Shown here piece by piece: positions 36,118 to 50,607 of a stretch of 64,000 bases of DNA. Where the stretch lies: NCBI RefSeq assembly GCF_019175385.1, contig NC_083344.1, positions 2,952,965-3,016,964 of the forward strand, in the 5' to 3' direction. The notes under the pieces were generated by a model. That model made no database searches and was not told the origin of the DNA. It was given only the letters and a program-made list of their open reading frames with translations. The position numbers were made by a program, and so were the translations under genes. This DNA comes from Lycium barbarum. Lineage: Eukaryota; Streptophyta; Magnoliopsida; Solanales; Solanaceae. Each line of letters begins with the position of its first letter. The stretch's first letter is position 1.

Positions 36118-36976
36118 GGGCGTGGGCCTGAATCCGGGCAATATCCATGCCGGGCTGAGCAGCCAATACCAAACAGCTGTCGACAAAATAACGGTCCAGC
36201 CCCATAATGTACCTGTGCATCCTGCCAGCCATAGTAGCTACCACAGCAGGTGCGTATCGGGCCAATGAGTCGAACTCCATACTATACTCTCGAACACTGC
36301 GACCCCTCTGCCTCAGCAATAAGAATCTGTCAGCCTTGGCCCGCCGTAACTCCGGAGGCAGAAAGTGGCTAAGAAAAGCCTGAGAAAAATCATCCCAAAC
36401 TGCTGGGGGAGCGCCGTCGCCTCTGGATAACTCCCATGACTCGTACCAATTTGCCGCTACATCATACAACCGGTACGAAGCCAATGCAACTGACTCTGTC
36501 TCGGAAGCATTAATAAACTGTAAGGTGCGCCGCATCTTCCTGATGAACTCCTCGGGATCCTCCTCGGGCTTTGTCCCGAAGAACTCTGGAGGGCCACAAG
36601 TCAAGAACTCACGGGCTCTCGAACTGTCACGCCTGTAAGCCCGGTCACCTCCCAGTCCGTGCCCCTGAACCTGTCCTGCCACAAGTCTAGTCAATAGCTG
36701 GACTGCCTCTCTCATAGTCTGATCCTCAGTCCCTGGCCGTGGAGCTGGAGGCTCAGGTACTGGAATCTCGGGAGCTGGCGGTGGAGCCGCCCCTCGACCT
36801 GCAGCTCCTGCTGCTCCAATCTCCTCTACGTGTGGCGGTGTGGAAGAGCCCTCTGCCGGGGGCAAAATATCAGGAGCAATATGAGCATGGGCCCTGGTAA
36901 CCCTCTGGGCCCGACTAGTCTCTCCCACAGCTGCTGCCTTGGCCTTTTGGGCCGCTGTCGCCTTTTTTGGAGGCAT
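35738..36976 (-). CDS. gag of the gypsy chromovirus, frameshifted
   Basis: The ATG at 36,974-36,976 begins [10 protein letters not shown], about 190 bp inside the primer site. Residues about 110-285 form the retrotransposon capsid domain ([37 protein letters not shown]). From about 36,117 onward, beside a run of four C's (36,113-36,116), this frame stops resembling gag, while another frame continues with the nucleocapsid and pol. The last ~125 residues to the stop at 35,738 are therefore out of frame. The second element in this window keeps gag and pol in one frame here, so a one-base loss is likelier than programmed shifting, though not proven. Confidence 0.8.
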   Translation of the reverse strand: MPPKKATAAQKAKAAAVGETSRAQRVTRAHAHIAPDILPPAEGSSTPPHVEEIGAAGAAGRGAAPPPAPEIPVPEPPAPRPGTEDQTMREAVQLLTRLVAGQVQGHGLGGDRAYRRDSSRAREFLTCGPPEFFGTKPEEDPEEFIRKMRRTLQFINASETESVALASYRLYDVAANWYESWELSRGDGAPPAVWDDFSQAFLSHFLPPELRRAKADRFLLLRQRGRSVREYSMEFDSLARYAPAVVATMAGRMHRYIMGLDRYFVDSCLVLAAQPGMDIARIQAHAQGRTGIGSVSLIGARIGDSPRGPDHLGILEIFGAGSLSSLSSRSSLADIHPSRHRAHLHSLQAADLIVQVIQEQVRAPGLQVRGQTGVLVRRGHLGLSVLTVADTILGSATEPPVHVFLVAARAIL

Positions 36977-37163
36977 AACTGCAAATGTAACAATTCGTTA
37001 GGGAGGAATCATCCTGATAACACAGCTCTATCGCACGATCTAAGACAGAAAGAAGGGTAGTATCCTAAATGCCCTGTAGCCTCCCGTTTATAGGTGTGGT
37101 GCACAACACACCGATAAACAAGACTCTACTAGACACGGTCTGTAGACATTCCGAGGACGAACC

Positions 37164-37175
37164 GCTCTGATACCA
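37164..37175 (-). other. Primer binding site, initiator tRNA-Met type
   Basis: On the sense strand TGGTATCAGAGC follows the LTR after a few bases. This is the sequence complementary to the 3' end of plant initiator methionine tRNA used by many plant gypsy and copia elements. Only the complete interior has it; the half interior has lost its copy. Confidence 0.9.
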
Positions 37176-37179
37176 CTTT

Positions 37180-40093
37180 TGTCACGACCCAACCCCGTAG
37201 GCCATGACTAGTGCCCGATCTGGGCACTCAAACGCATTCTAGTATATGGCAGAAGCCGACAAGGCTTTATTTCAAATTTAGCTAATTTTTAGAAAAATTT
37301 CGGCAGAGCTTCCTTTGTTTTACGGACTATCCCATATATCCTGCACGCAGAAAATACCAACAAAGGCCACACAGGGCCAACAACGCAACATTTAAATATA
37401 TGCGGACCGGCCGCCGCGGCGAATGGGATCGCCCAAACACAACATAAGCACCCAACTGTACAGAAAGATCCTAACCCACAACATGTCCACAGACCTCTAA
37501 CAAACCGACAGAATCCTATGACGGGACAGGGCCCCGCCGTACCCATGAACGAGAATATACATATATAGAAGTGACAGACTATACCAAAAGATGGCTCTGA
37601 ATAAAAGAGCGCTCCAAGAATAGCAGAATGAGATCCTAAGCAGACGGATCAGCAAACCTGTCGTCGGTACCTGCGCGGCATGAAAACGCAGCCCCCGAAG
37701 AAAGGGGGTCAGTACGAAATATGTACTGAATATGTAAAGCCTGAGTTGCAGAAACAAAATCATAACTGGTGCAGAACATACAGAAAGTAAACGGAAAATC
37801 CAAAGTATCAGATACATATTTCCAAAACATGCAGAGTGTGTACAGAACATATGTCATATCAAATCCGGCCCCTGCCAAGGGACTCGGCAGACAGAACGTG
37901 GCCACCCTCCCGACGCTGGTGCCACAACACAGAAGAATCAGAATAGGGGCATAACCCCGTAACATAATATGTCATATCAGATGGCCATAGTAAATCATAT
38001 CAGAACAAACGTACATGGCACAGCATACTCCACAAACCCATGTACGCATATACCTGCCCCCTCACATCGAGGCACGGCGAACAATGCAGGGGGATTACGC
38101 TTGACAACATATCCTGGCCCGGGCTCAGTATGGGAAACATTGGGGCATCCACGAATAGAGTCGTGAGAAACTAATGCAAGTAAAATATCATAAATGTTTC
38201 CATAGACTCGATGAGGCATATCAAAGACAAACCGATCCGATGAAGTCGGAAGGAATCATAGTAAATGAGTTTCGAGTATCAAAACAATTTATCAGACTTA
38301 ATGGAATATTTAAAACCATATTAGTTAGGTAATTAAAAGGGTAGTCGAAACATTTCTTTCAAAAATCGTTCAAAAAGGGGACTTTAGTACATTAAGGGCA
38401 AAACCGGGAATAGCGGGCCCACCTCGGAACAAGCAAGGCGGTGGGCTCAAATTACGCCCTTTAAGCTTATGCGGTCACCTATAAAGGTTCTACGGACATT
38501 CTATAGCTTTCCAAGGAGTTTAGGGAAAGTTTGCATAATTTCAGGAAAAGCATATCAAAATGGTTCAATTCTACTGAAGGAAAAACTGAGATTTTCTCTT
38601 GCGGATTCCGATGGCCAAGAAGGTCTTTTGAGGCCCGAATCCGATCATAAAACACTTAGACATGCCAAAAGAAGGATCGGGGTAGCTTTACATACCTTTC
38701 ACGCTCCTTAAGCCTTTCCAAACTCACTTCCCGTTTCGTCGAAAAACAGCAATTGGTCAAATTTACCAATCGTGAGTTATGAATACCAATATTCCAACTT
38801 AAAGCATATTTGTCTATCGAAATTTCGGCAGCACTTCCCCTATACATATAGCACCCCGAGAATTCAACTCGGCTAGAAATCATCAACAACAACCCAAACG
38901 ACAACATTAACATCAACAAAGAACATCAAAAACACAAATATCCTTCAACTAGTCATTTTTCTCACAAGTTGGCATAACCTTCATTCTAATCCAAACCTTC
39001 ACTAATATCAATGATTTCACATCCATTATCACTCAAGATCATCACAATATAGATTTTGAGACATTTCATATCATTTTCCTTAAGTTATACACTTGATATA
39101 CATAATATACAACTTTCCGCCAAAGTCATAATTTATGGTAAACATCAAATCTTTGGCATACAATTTCATAACAAGTTTCCAACTTCCAATTTCATCAATG
39201 ATCATCATAATTCACAACCAAACAACTTCATTTCCTTAATGTCGGAAAATCATACTAAAACGACATAAGTTTCTACATTCCAATTCAATACAAACTTATA
39301 TCATTCTAACTTCATTTACATCACAAGAGATCATCACAACACAACTAACATATTAAACAAAATTAATTCATTGCCATTCTTATCTCCATACCACACGGCC
39401 AAATGCACCCATATATACCCACTTTGCAAACCTTCATATTTTTCATAATTTCTACTTATTACTACATGCTACAACACACATATATATATATATATTCCAA
39501 AGTAAAAGGAGCAAGATCTTATCTTTGTTCTTCCAAGCTTTTTCACTAAACCCACTTGTTAATTTGAGGAAACAAGCTCCCTACCTTCCAAATTAGCTAC
39601 ACCAAGTTGTAAAGGGTACTAGAATTAGTGAAAATATCAGAAAACAATAACTTTTGGATCAAAGGTTGATGGCAAGAAAATTTTCTTTCTTTTCTTTCTT
39701 GTAGCCGAAAATGGGGTGGTCTTTAGCTTCTTGATTTTTTTTCTCTACAAGTTGAAGATGACTTAGTCATCTCTTTTTTTTTTTAAGCCTTTCAATTAAA
39801 AACCCACTCATGGGCCTTGACCCATAAAGGGGGTCGGCCACCCCCTCCAATTGGGCCTTAATTTTTTTTTTTTTTTTTTTGCTCTTTCTAGCCCAATTAA
39901 TTATGGCCCTATTTGTAATTCCCGAAACTAATTTCCGAAATTCTAATTTTTCCCTTAGCCTTATTCCACACTTCCACAAAAATATTCTTTCATGCACAAC
40001 TCTTGTGTTAAATGTAACCAATGATGACTTTATTTCATACAAGTCAAGATTATTTCTAATTTTTCCAAATGCGCGAAAATACGGGACATGACA
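37180..40093 (-). repeat. LTR 2 (middle LTR)
   Basis: 2914 bp, TGTCACGACCC ... GGGACATGACA. It serves as 5' LTR of the complete interior and 3' LTR of the half interior. Its AC/AT tract (39,473-39,495) is the shortest of the three. Right after it the polypurine-tract complement is expanded to about 20 C's (40,097-40,117). Confidence 0.9.
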
Positions 40094-40202
40094 TCCTCCC
40101 CCCCCCCCCCCCCCCCCTTTAGAACATTCGTCCTCGAATGTTAGATTGATCTTATAGGGTTTGAAATGGTTTTGGGGGAGTTTCTGTTTATAGACAGCAC
40201 AA

Positions 40203-42210
40203 TTAGTACACATTCATTATCGAAATGGAATTAAGCAAAGGTTCGGAATTACCTGAGGGTTCTGGGAACAAATGAGGATATTTCTTCTTCATCTCCTCTT
40301 CGGCTTCCCAGGTCATTTCCTCCCTATTATTATTCCGCCACAGCACCTTAACAGAGGCTACATCCTTGTTCCGGAGCTTTCTTACCTGGCGGTCCAAAAT
40401 AGCTACGGGCTGCTCCTCATAAGATAACTGCTCCGTCACCTGAATATCATCCGCAGGAAATATTCTGGAGGGATCACCAATGCATTTGCGGAGCATAGAC
40501 ACATGGAATACCGGATGTACTGCTTCCAAATCAGATGGCAGGTCTAACTCATAGGCGACATTCCCAATTTTCCGCACGATCAGATAAGGCCCAATATAAC
40601 GCGGACTAAGCTTACCCTTTCTGCCGAACCGCATTACGCCTTTCATAGGCGATACCTTCAGAAATACCCAATCACCAACCTGGAATTCCAAAGGACGACG
40701 CCGTTTGTCAGCATATGATTTCTGTCGACTCTGGGCTGCCAATAGTCGTTCCCGAATAAGTTTCACCTTATCAACGGCCTGCTGGATCATATCTGGGCCG
40801 ATTAATTCTGTCTCGCCAATATCAAACCAGCCGATAGGTGACCTGCATTTTCTACCATATAAAGCCTCGTACGGAGCCATCTGGATGCTGGAATGGTAGC
40901 TGTTATTATAAGAAAATTCAATCAATGGCAAGTGATCCTCCCAGCTACCTCTGAAATCAATAACACAGGCTCGCAACATATCTTCAAGCGTCTGGATAGT
41001 GCGCTCGGCCTGTCCGTCACTCTGAGGATGGAAAGCTGTGCTCAGGCTCAGCTGAGTCCCTAATCCTTCCTGAAAAGATCTCCAGAAGTTCGCCGTGAAC
41101 TGAGCACCTCTGTCAGTGATAATAGATATAGGAACTCCATGAATCTTCACTATTTCTTTAATATAAAGCCTGGCATAATCCTCGGCGGAATAAGTAGTCC
41201 TGACGGGGAGAAAATGGGCTGATTTTGTCAGCCTATCAACAATAACCCAGATGGAATCATACTTCCGTGGAGTGCGAGGCAACCCTGTAATGAAGTCCAT
41301 ATTAATGATCTCCCACTTCCACGTTGGAATTTCCATTTCCTGCAACAGTCCACCCGGTTTTTGGTGGTCAATCTTGACCTGCTGACAATTGGGACACTGG
41401 GCGACGAACTCTGCGATGTCCCGTTTCATGCCATCCCACCAGTATAAGCATCGGAGATCATGGTACATCTTCGTAGACCCAGGATGGACCGAATAGCGAG
41501 CATAATGTGCCTCGCTCATAACCTGCTGCCAAAGGCCTGCAATATCAGGTACACACAACCTGCCCCTAAATAACAAAGTCTCGTCCGGAGTGAACTCGAA
41601 CGGAGTCTTCTCCTTATCATAGGCTGTGTCTCTGTACTGTGCCAAAACAGGATCTTCATATTGATGCCGTTTGATATCTTCCTTAATAGATGATTCAGAA
41701 ACCCCTCGGACAGAAATCCGTGTACCTCCAGAATCGGCCAGACGAACCCCAAGGTTAGCCAACTGATGAATGTCACGTACTATCTCTCTCCTGTCTGGCT
41801 GTAAATCGACCAAGCTGCCCATAGATTTCCGGCTAAGCGCATCTGCAACAACATTAGCCTTGCCCGGATGATACAGAATATCCACATCATAGTCTTTCAG
41901 GAGCTCCAGCCACCTCCGTTGCCGCAAATTAAGCTCTTTCTGTCTGAAAATATACTGGAGACTCTTATGATCTGTATAGATATCAACATGAACGCCATAT
42001 AAATAATGTCTCCATATCTTCAGGGCATGGATCACCGCTGCAAGCTCCAGATCGTGAGTAGGATAATTCTTTTCATGCTTTTTCAATTGCCGAGAAGCAT
42101 AAGCTATAACTCTACCGTGCTGCATCAATACACAGCCCAATCCCACGCCAGAAGCGTCACAATAAATAACATATCCATCGGGTCCCTCTGGAAGAGTCAG
42201 AACTGGGGCT
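40203..42210 (-). pseudogene. Second pol copy, 5' half deleted
   Basis: Nearly base-identical to 32,067-34,075 (I saw one clear difference, T/C at 33,437 versus 41,573). It retains RNase H from the APVLTLPEG motif, the whole integrase and the chromodomain. The protease and reverse transcriptase are gone: at 42,210 the sequence jumps into the middle of an LTR. An apparent start a few codons upstream lies in LTR sequence and is not meaningful. Confidence 0.9.
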
Positions 42211-43543
<1,333 letters not shown>

Positions 43544-44161
43544 GGTACCCGAAATTTTCTATATTATATTATTGCACACTCTCTTAAACTTTATGTCCGT
43601 ATACTTGCTAATTACACCCAACAACGTGGGATACATAGTCTCACGCATCACCAAATTTGAAATAAAAAGGGTAAGATAAGATGAATGCAGTTAAGACAAG
43701 TTGTGTATGTGGACGGTGCCAACCTTAAATTGATATATAGCATTCTTGGAATATCAATTGGGCGTAGCGATGTGCGGGTGTTTTTATTTAAATGGGACTT
43801 GGGTCTGGGTCATGGATCATGGATCGGGTCAAAGCAAAAGATCTGGCTACGCGTGGGTGGGTATTTTCAACTAATAAGAAGGCGCCACGTAATAAATAAT
43901 AATAAAAAGAAGAGCTATGTTAAGTTTAAGGGCATAAGTAAGCAAAATAGGTGGATGGAGGGTATTTTTAGCCTAATAGATGGATGAAGGGTATTTTTAA
44001 ACCTTTTTGAATAGTCCCAGGACATATTTGGACCTTTTCCGCATTTTTTATGCTACAATTTTCTCAAACTTGTATTAAAAGATATATGCGCATATATATA
44101 CACACACACTAGTCTCTATAAACGTGCAGCTGCACGTTATTCCCACACAATCTTGATCATA

Positions 44162-44397
44162 TCCATCCCAATTTATGTTGGGTCTTTGACTTGACATAGA
44201 GTTTAAGAAAGAAATGTAGACTTTTGAAACTCGTGGTAAAAAATGAGACGTGATAGATATTTGTTTAGCTGTAAATCATTTCATTAAGAGTAAAATGGGT
44301 ACTTTAAGTTAAATTGTTACTAAATATAGAAAATGTCATTCTTTTTTAGACTAACTTAAAAAGAAAGAGTGTCATATAAATGAGACGGATGAAATAT
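44162..44397. mobile_element. Stowaway-like MITE
   Basis: Starts CATCCCAATTTATGTTGGG and ends GTCATATAAATGAGACGGATG, an approximate inverted pair like the Stowaway copies at 21,921 and 27,689. Confidence 0.55.
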
Positions 44398-44438
44398 TAG
44401 ATAATAATATTTATAATTATGTACATTTATTTTACTGA

Positions 44439-44491
44439 AAAGGGCCAAATATACCTTTGTTCAATTAGAAATAGTTTAAATATACCCCCAT
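44439..44491. mobile_element. Foldback-type element split by the second gypsy insertion (left part)
   Basis: GAAAAGGGCCAAATATACC, then repeated AAATATACCCC words, continue after the gypsy at 53,965-54,040. The far terminus was not located. Confidence 0.5.
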
Positions 44492-46654
44492 TGTCACGCC
44501 CCGAACCATGGCCTGGGTGTAACACGGCACTCGGTGCCTGACTGCATGTGACCGAGCGAACCACATGGCCTGCTGAATCATCATGAGGCATACATGAGCG
44601 GAAATATAACGTGAAGTGCATGATGAGCTTTTATAACATAGTAAGTCATAATATTAAACATAAGTATTTGATTAAGTCATGAATGCGGACAATATCATAA
44701 ATGAGCCAAACCGGCTAACCAACTCTGGAAGTGTAACATGACACTTGTCTTGTCTATGAAACCTCTAACACGAATCTGAAACACGTAGCGTACTTGCTGG
44801 GACAAGGCCCCCAGCATACCTTTAGATGCAAAACTAAATAAAGAAAGACAATGCCTAAACCCCGAATGAGATGGGGCTCACCAATAAGCTGGTACGTGCA
44901 GATCCTAATGAGCAGAGGCGTCGTCCTGTAAATTCGTACCTGCATCGTGAAATGCAGTCCCCCGGGCAATAAAAGGGGACGTCAACACATTGAATGTACT
45001 GGTATGTAAAGCAACTGAAAGAAATAACATGGGACATGGAATAACATGATAAGAACTGAAACTGAAAACCTGGACATGAGCATGAGCATGGGTACATATA
45101 TAGATATAACATAAGTAAAACATGATAAGTAGGGAGAGCATTTCATAAACCGGAAACATGGTATAACCACGTGGTTACGTGGAGTCTGGTACCTCGCCGG
45201 ACCAACAGAGCCCCCATACCTTGCCAGGGTATAAGGTGGTAACGTGCCTGATGGATCCATTCAGTATAAAATTAAGAAATCGTCCTAACTGGGAGGATCG
45301 ATCCTTGTCCTACGGTGGCTACGTAGTTTCAGGCTATATGAGCCTTCTCGGTAACTTGTGCAACTCCGAAAAACATGAACATGATATAATTGGCTAAGAA
45401 GCCCATGATTTTCATGAATTAACTTGTACTTGACTTGTAATCATGATTTCACGAAATAACTTGTAAACATGGTTTCATGAAATAGCTTGTATTTATCATG
45501 TATGTATCTTATGTCATGGCATGAAAGTAATTATATAATATAGTTGCATGAAAACTTGTAGACATGTAGGATATTCATGAAATAATCATTCTTAGTTAAA
45601 AACATGCATGCAAGAACCCATGGAATACAAGATATGGATTTTCATGGATTACGGACTGATTCTCAATAATCATATGGAGTTATTAAGAACACAATGATAG
45701 AATAATAGCAATTCATACATAATCTATTCATGGACATGGACCTAGGGTTGTCATGAACATGGTGTAGAAACTCTAGTTTTAGTAGAGAATCATAATTTAT
45801 GGATTATGAGGCGTGGGGAAGAATAATGATGTTCCCACACGTAGATAGTAACTCTACATACCTGGTAATGCTCCAAACGTGAATTAAAGATTTTAACTTT
45901 GAAGAAGATTTCCAAAATCTTGAATTCTTGAACCTTGAGATGGGTTTTCTTGAAAATCCTAGTTTAGGAGCAATGATTTCTTGCTTAGATTATTAGAGTA
46001 TATGTTAGAATTGAGTTGGAAGGGTTTGGATTGACTTACCTTGATGTTTTGGATTGTTGCTAGGGCTTGGAATTGTGAATAATGAAATAAAAGAACTGAA
46101 GGCTTGAATTTATACAAAAGTGAGGCGGAAGTTATATGGACATATTATACGGTCCGTATAAAGTTATACGGCCCGTATAATATGACCATATTTTATCATG
46201 GCTGAAAACAGAACGTCGATTTGAAGTTTCATGAAGTACGGACGAGTTATACGGTCCGTATAAAATTATATGGGTCATATAACAAGTTTTTATAACATGA
46301 CCAGTGAACGGACTGCTCTATAATCCTTCAGTAAAATGGTCATAACTTTTTGTACAGATGTCCCCTTGACCCCCATAATATACCGTTGGAAAGATATTTC
46401 AAAGGGCTACAACTTTAATTTAGGAAGTTTTCCAAAATTCCAAATTAATAAAGGGGTTATGGCCGTTGAAAGTAAGACCTTCTACAAACTCACTTGCAAA
46501 CATGTCCCGTAGAGTGGCTTCCATCTTTGCTTTGCCCAAAGACATTTCTTATGACTTGGTTAGTTTTAAAAACACTTCCTATAACCCTCATATTGGTTCC
46601 ATTATATTATCATCTTATGAGTCAAACCTTCGCCCGAAGCTACGAGGTGTTACA
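44492..46654 (-). repeat. LTR of the second gypsy (3' LTR)
   Basis: 2163 bp from TGTCACGCCCC to GAGGTGTTACA. It carries 17-bp palindromes of the TTATACGGTCCGTATAA type at 46,145-46,161, 46,164-46,180 and 46,247-46,263. Small frames here recur in the other LTR and are not genes. Confidence 0.9.
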
Positions 46655-46690
46655 ATATCTCCCCCTTGGGATCATTCGTCCTCGAATGAT
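46655..46690 (-). other. Polypurine tract and adjacent palindrome of the second gypsy
   Basis: Sense-strand AAGGGGGAGATAT abuts the LTR; CATTCGTCCTCGAATG at 46,673-46,688 is identical to the palindrome beside the first element's tract. Confidence 0.85.
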
Positions 46691-46872
46691 GGGTCATGGT
46701 TAAGAATATGGCTGGACATGGCTTGACTACATGAACGTGAAGGAAACATGACATGAAACATAGAGACTGAACTAACATGCATGGTTATATGGACATGTGA
46801 ATACTGAGACATGGAACATGGGCGCCGGATACATGACATGAGCGTGAAACATGAGACATAACATGACATGGG

Positions 46873-49800
46873 CTATGGAAAGTTACCTTGAGAGTTCGCT
46901 GCTTGCTCTTCAAACAAAAATGGGTACTTGTATTTCATATCCTCCTCGGCTTCCCATGTAGCTTCCTCAACTTTCTGACTCCTCCACAGGACTTTCACTG
47001 AGGCTACTTCCTTAGTTCTCAACTTGCGAACCTGATGGTCAAGAATGGCTATGGGGATCTCCTCATAGGTCAAACCATCCTTAACTGTTATAGCATCAGC
47101 AGGAACAACCAACGACGGGTCTCCTACACACTTCCTCAACATGGACACATGAAACACGGGATGTACAACGGCCAAATCTTGTGGCAACTCAAGTTCATAA
47201 GCTACTAGACCGACCTTTCGCAGAATTCTGTAAGGTCCAATATGTCGGGGACTGAGCTTCCCTTTCTTACCAAATCTCATAACACCCTTCATGGGTGAGA
47301 CTTTAAGGAACACCCAATCATCAACTGAAAATTCTAAGTCCCTTCGCCTCACATCTGTGTAAGACTTCTGGCGACTCTGAGCCGTTTTCAAACGCTCCTG
47401 TATTAACTTAACTTTATCCATAGCCTGGTAAACCAAATCTGGTCCTAACAACTCTGTTTCACCAACTTCGAACCAACCAATTGGTGATCTACACCTTCGC
47501 CCATACAGAGCTTCAAACGGTGCCATCCCAATGCTAGCATGATAACTGTTATTATAGGAAAACTCGATGAGGGGTAAGTGGTCATCCCAATTACCCTTGA
47601 AATCTAGGATACATGCTCTCAACATGTCCTCAAGGGTCTGAATAGTGCGCTCTGCCTGGCCATCTGTTTGTGGATGAAAAGCTGTGTTGAGGTTCACTTT
47701 GGTACCCAATCTTTTCTGAAAGGATTTCTAGAAGTTTGCTGTGAACTGAGCACCATGATCTGAAATAATAGACACTAGGGTCCCATGTAAACTGACAATT
47801 TCATTAACATATAACTTGGCGTAATCCTCTGCTGAATCTGTGGTCTTGACTGGCAAAAAATGCGCCGATTTAGTAAGCCGGTCAACGATCACTCAAATAG
47901 AGTCATGTCTCCTAGCTGAACAAGGTAGACCTGATACAAAATTCATATTGATCATTTCTCATTTCCAGACAGGAATATCATTATTCTGAGCCAAGCCACC
48001 AGGCCTCTGGTGTTCGGCTTTCACTTGCTGACAATTCGGACACTTAGCTACAAAATCTGCCACATTCTTCTTCATATCGTTCCACCAATAAATCTCCTTA
48101 AGATCATGATACATCTTAGTGGAACCTGGGTGAATGGAATACCTGGAATTGTGAGTTTCTGACATGATTCGCTCTCTGAGCCCATCTACATCTGGAACAC
48201 ACAATCTACCTCGGTACCTCAAGGTACCATCATCTCCCTCTTGTTCGAAAACCGTCGTCTTATGCTTGTGAATCCCCTCTTTCAGCTGCAATAAGTAAGG
48301 ATCATTAAACTGTTTCTCCTCGACTTCAACCACTAAAGAGGAAAGGGCTTTATTCTGAACAACTACACCACCATCCTCGGAGTCCAAAAGTCGAACTCCA
48401 AGACTAGCCAAACGGTGAACTTCCCTGGTCATAACTCTTTTATCTGCATCAATGTGGGCTAAACTCCCCATGGAACGCCGACTAAGAGCATCAGCTATAA
48501 CATTCGCTTTCCCCGAATGATAAAGAATATCCACATCATAATCCTTAAGCAATTCGAGCCATCTCCTTTGCCTAAGATTCAGCTCCCTTTTCTTGAAGAT
48601 ATACTGCAGGCTTTTATGATCTGTGAAAATATCAACATGCACTCCATACAAACAATGACGCCATATCTTAAGTGCAAAAACTACAACTGCCAACTCTAGG
48701 TCATGAGTCGGATAATTCTTTTCGTGAACCTTGAGCTGACGAGATGCATAAGCTACAACCTTACCATGCTGAATTAAGACACATCCGAGATCAACTCCCG
48801 AAGCATCACAATAAACCACGAACCCTTCAGTTCCCTCTGGCAGCATCAAAACTGGAGCAGAAGTCAATCTCTTCTTCAACTCTTCAAAGCTTCGCTCACA
48901 AGCATCTGACCATTAGAACTTAACTTTCTTCTGAGTCAACTTAGTCAACGGAGCAGAGATAGAAGAAAATCCTTCTACGAAGCGTCGATAATAGCCTGCC
49001 AGACCCAAGAAACTTCTTATATCAGAAACTGAGGTGGGTCTGGGCCAACTCCTTATGGGATCAATCTTCTGAGAATCAACTTTAACACCTTCACCTGAGA
49101 TCACATGGCCTAAGAACGCCACTGATTTAAGCCAAAACTCACACTTTGAGAATTTTACAAAAAGTTCGTGATCTTTAAGAGTCTGCAACACTATTCTGAG
49201 ATGTTCTGCATGATTAGCCTCATTATGGGAATACACCAAAATATCATCAATGAAGACAATGACGAATAAGTTGAGATAAGGCTTGAAGACCCTGTTCAAA
49301 AGATCTATGAAAGCAGCTGGCGCATTTGTCAACCCAAATGACATAACAAGAAATTCAAAATGGCCATAACGGGTTCTGAAAGCGGTCTTCGGAATATCAA
49401 CTTCCTTAACCTTTAACTGATGATAGCCTGATCTGAGGTCAATCTTGGAATAACATTGGGCGTCCTGCAGTTGGTCAAGTAAGTCATCTATTCTAGGAAG
49501 AGAGTACCTATTCTTAATGGTGACCTTATTCAACTGACGGTAGTCTATACACATACGTAAGGAACCATCCTTCTTTCGGATAATTAAGATTGGCACACCC
49601 CAAGGCGAAACACTGGGCCTAATAAACCCCTTGTCAAGAAGATCTTTCAACTGGGCTTTTAACTATTTTAACTCTACTGGAGCCATTCTGTATAGCGGAA
49701 TAGATATCGGCTGAGTATCGGGAAGTAGATCAATTCCAAATTCAATCTCCCTGTCAGGAGGGACTCCTGGAAGATCTTCGGGAAAGACCTCTGGAAATTC

Positions 49801-50607
49801 ATTTACAACTGGGATGGACTGGAGAGTTGGAGTCTGGGCATTTGAATCCTTGACTCAAACTAGGTGGTAGATATAACCTTTGGAAATGATTTTTCTGGCT
49901 TTTAGGTAAGAAATAAATCTACCCCTGGGTACTACTGAATTACCCTCCCATTCTATGACTGGCTCATTAGGAAACTCAAATCTTACCACCTTAGTTCTAC
50001 AACATACTGTGGCATAACATAAAGCTAACCAGTCCATACCCATGATCACATCAAAGTCTACCATTTCTAATTCCGCTAAATCATCTATGGTTCTGCGGTG
50101 ATAGACTAAAACTGGGAAACCCCTATAAATACGTCTAGCTATGACTGATTCCCCAACTGGGGTGGATACCTCAAGGGGTTCATACAATTTTTCTGGTTCA
50201 ATACCAAACTTTTTAGCAACAAAAGGGGTTACATAAGGTAAGGTGGATCCTGGGTCAATAAGGGCATATACTTCAAAAGTGAAAACTGTGAGTGTACCTG
50301 TGACAACATCTGCTCTAGTCTCTGTATCCTGACGACCTGTCAATGCATACAAACGGTTCTGACCACCGCCTATATTGCCAGACTTTTCCGTGCCACGCCC
50401 CTGCTGGGCTTGATTGTGACGAGGAGCTGCTGAATTAATAAACTGCGTCACATTACCTCCGGTACCCTGTCTGGCTGATGGACAGTCTTTCTGAAAATGG
50501 CCCTTATGACCACATCTAAAGCAGGCATCAGTACCCACACGACATTCACCTGAGTGTCTCTTGTTACACTTGTCGCATATCGGATGGGTATAAGTCGACT
50601 GACCCAC
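46873..50607 (-). pseudogene. pol of the second gypsy, broken by in-frame stops
   Basis: Zinc knuckles (CDKCNKRHSGEC, CFRCGHKGHFQKDC), protease DPGST, reverse transcriptase with FIDD, RNase H with YCDAS and TDHKS, integrase HHCC and DHHP/DGQAERT motifs and a C-terminal chromodomain all follow in one frame. Stops lie at 49,855-49,857, 49,663-49,665, 48,913-48,915, 47,959-47,961, 47,893-47,895 and 47,728-47,730. At the matching positions the first element has R, E, Q, W, W and W, so most stops are single C-to-T or G-to-A changes. No frameshift occurs. The product could not be made from this copy. Confidence 0.9.

Noticed and set aside
44427..45397. Frames of 64-92 codons, repeated at 51,717-52,707
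   Set aside because: Inside the LTRs of the second gypsy; overlapping on several frames and without family resemblance.
46466..46726. 86-codon frame, also at 53,731-54,033
   Set aside because: Entirely or mostly LTR sequence; the second copy runs out into foldback DNA.
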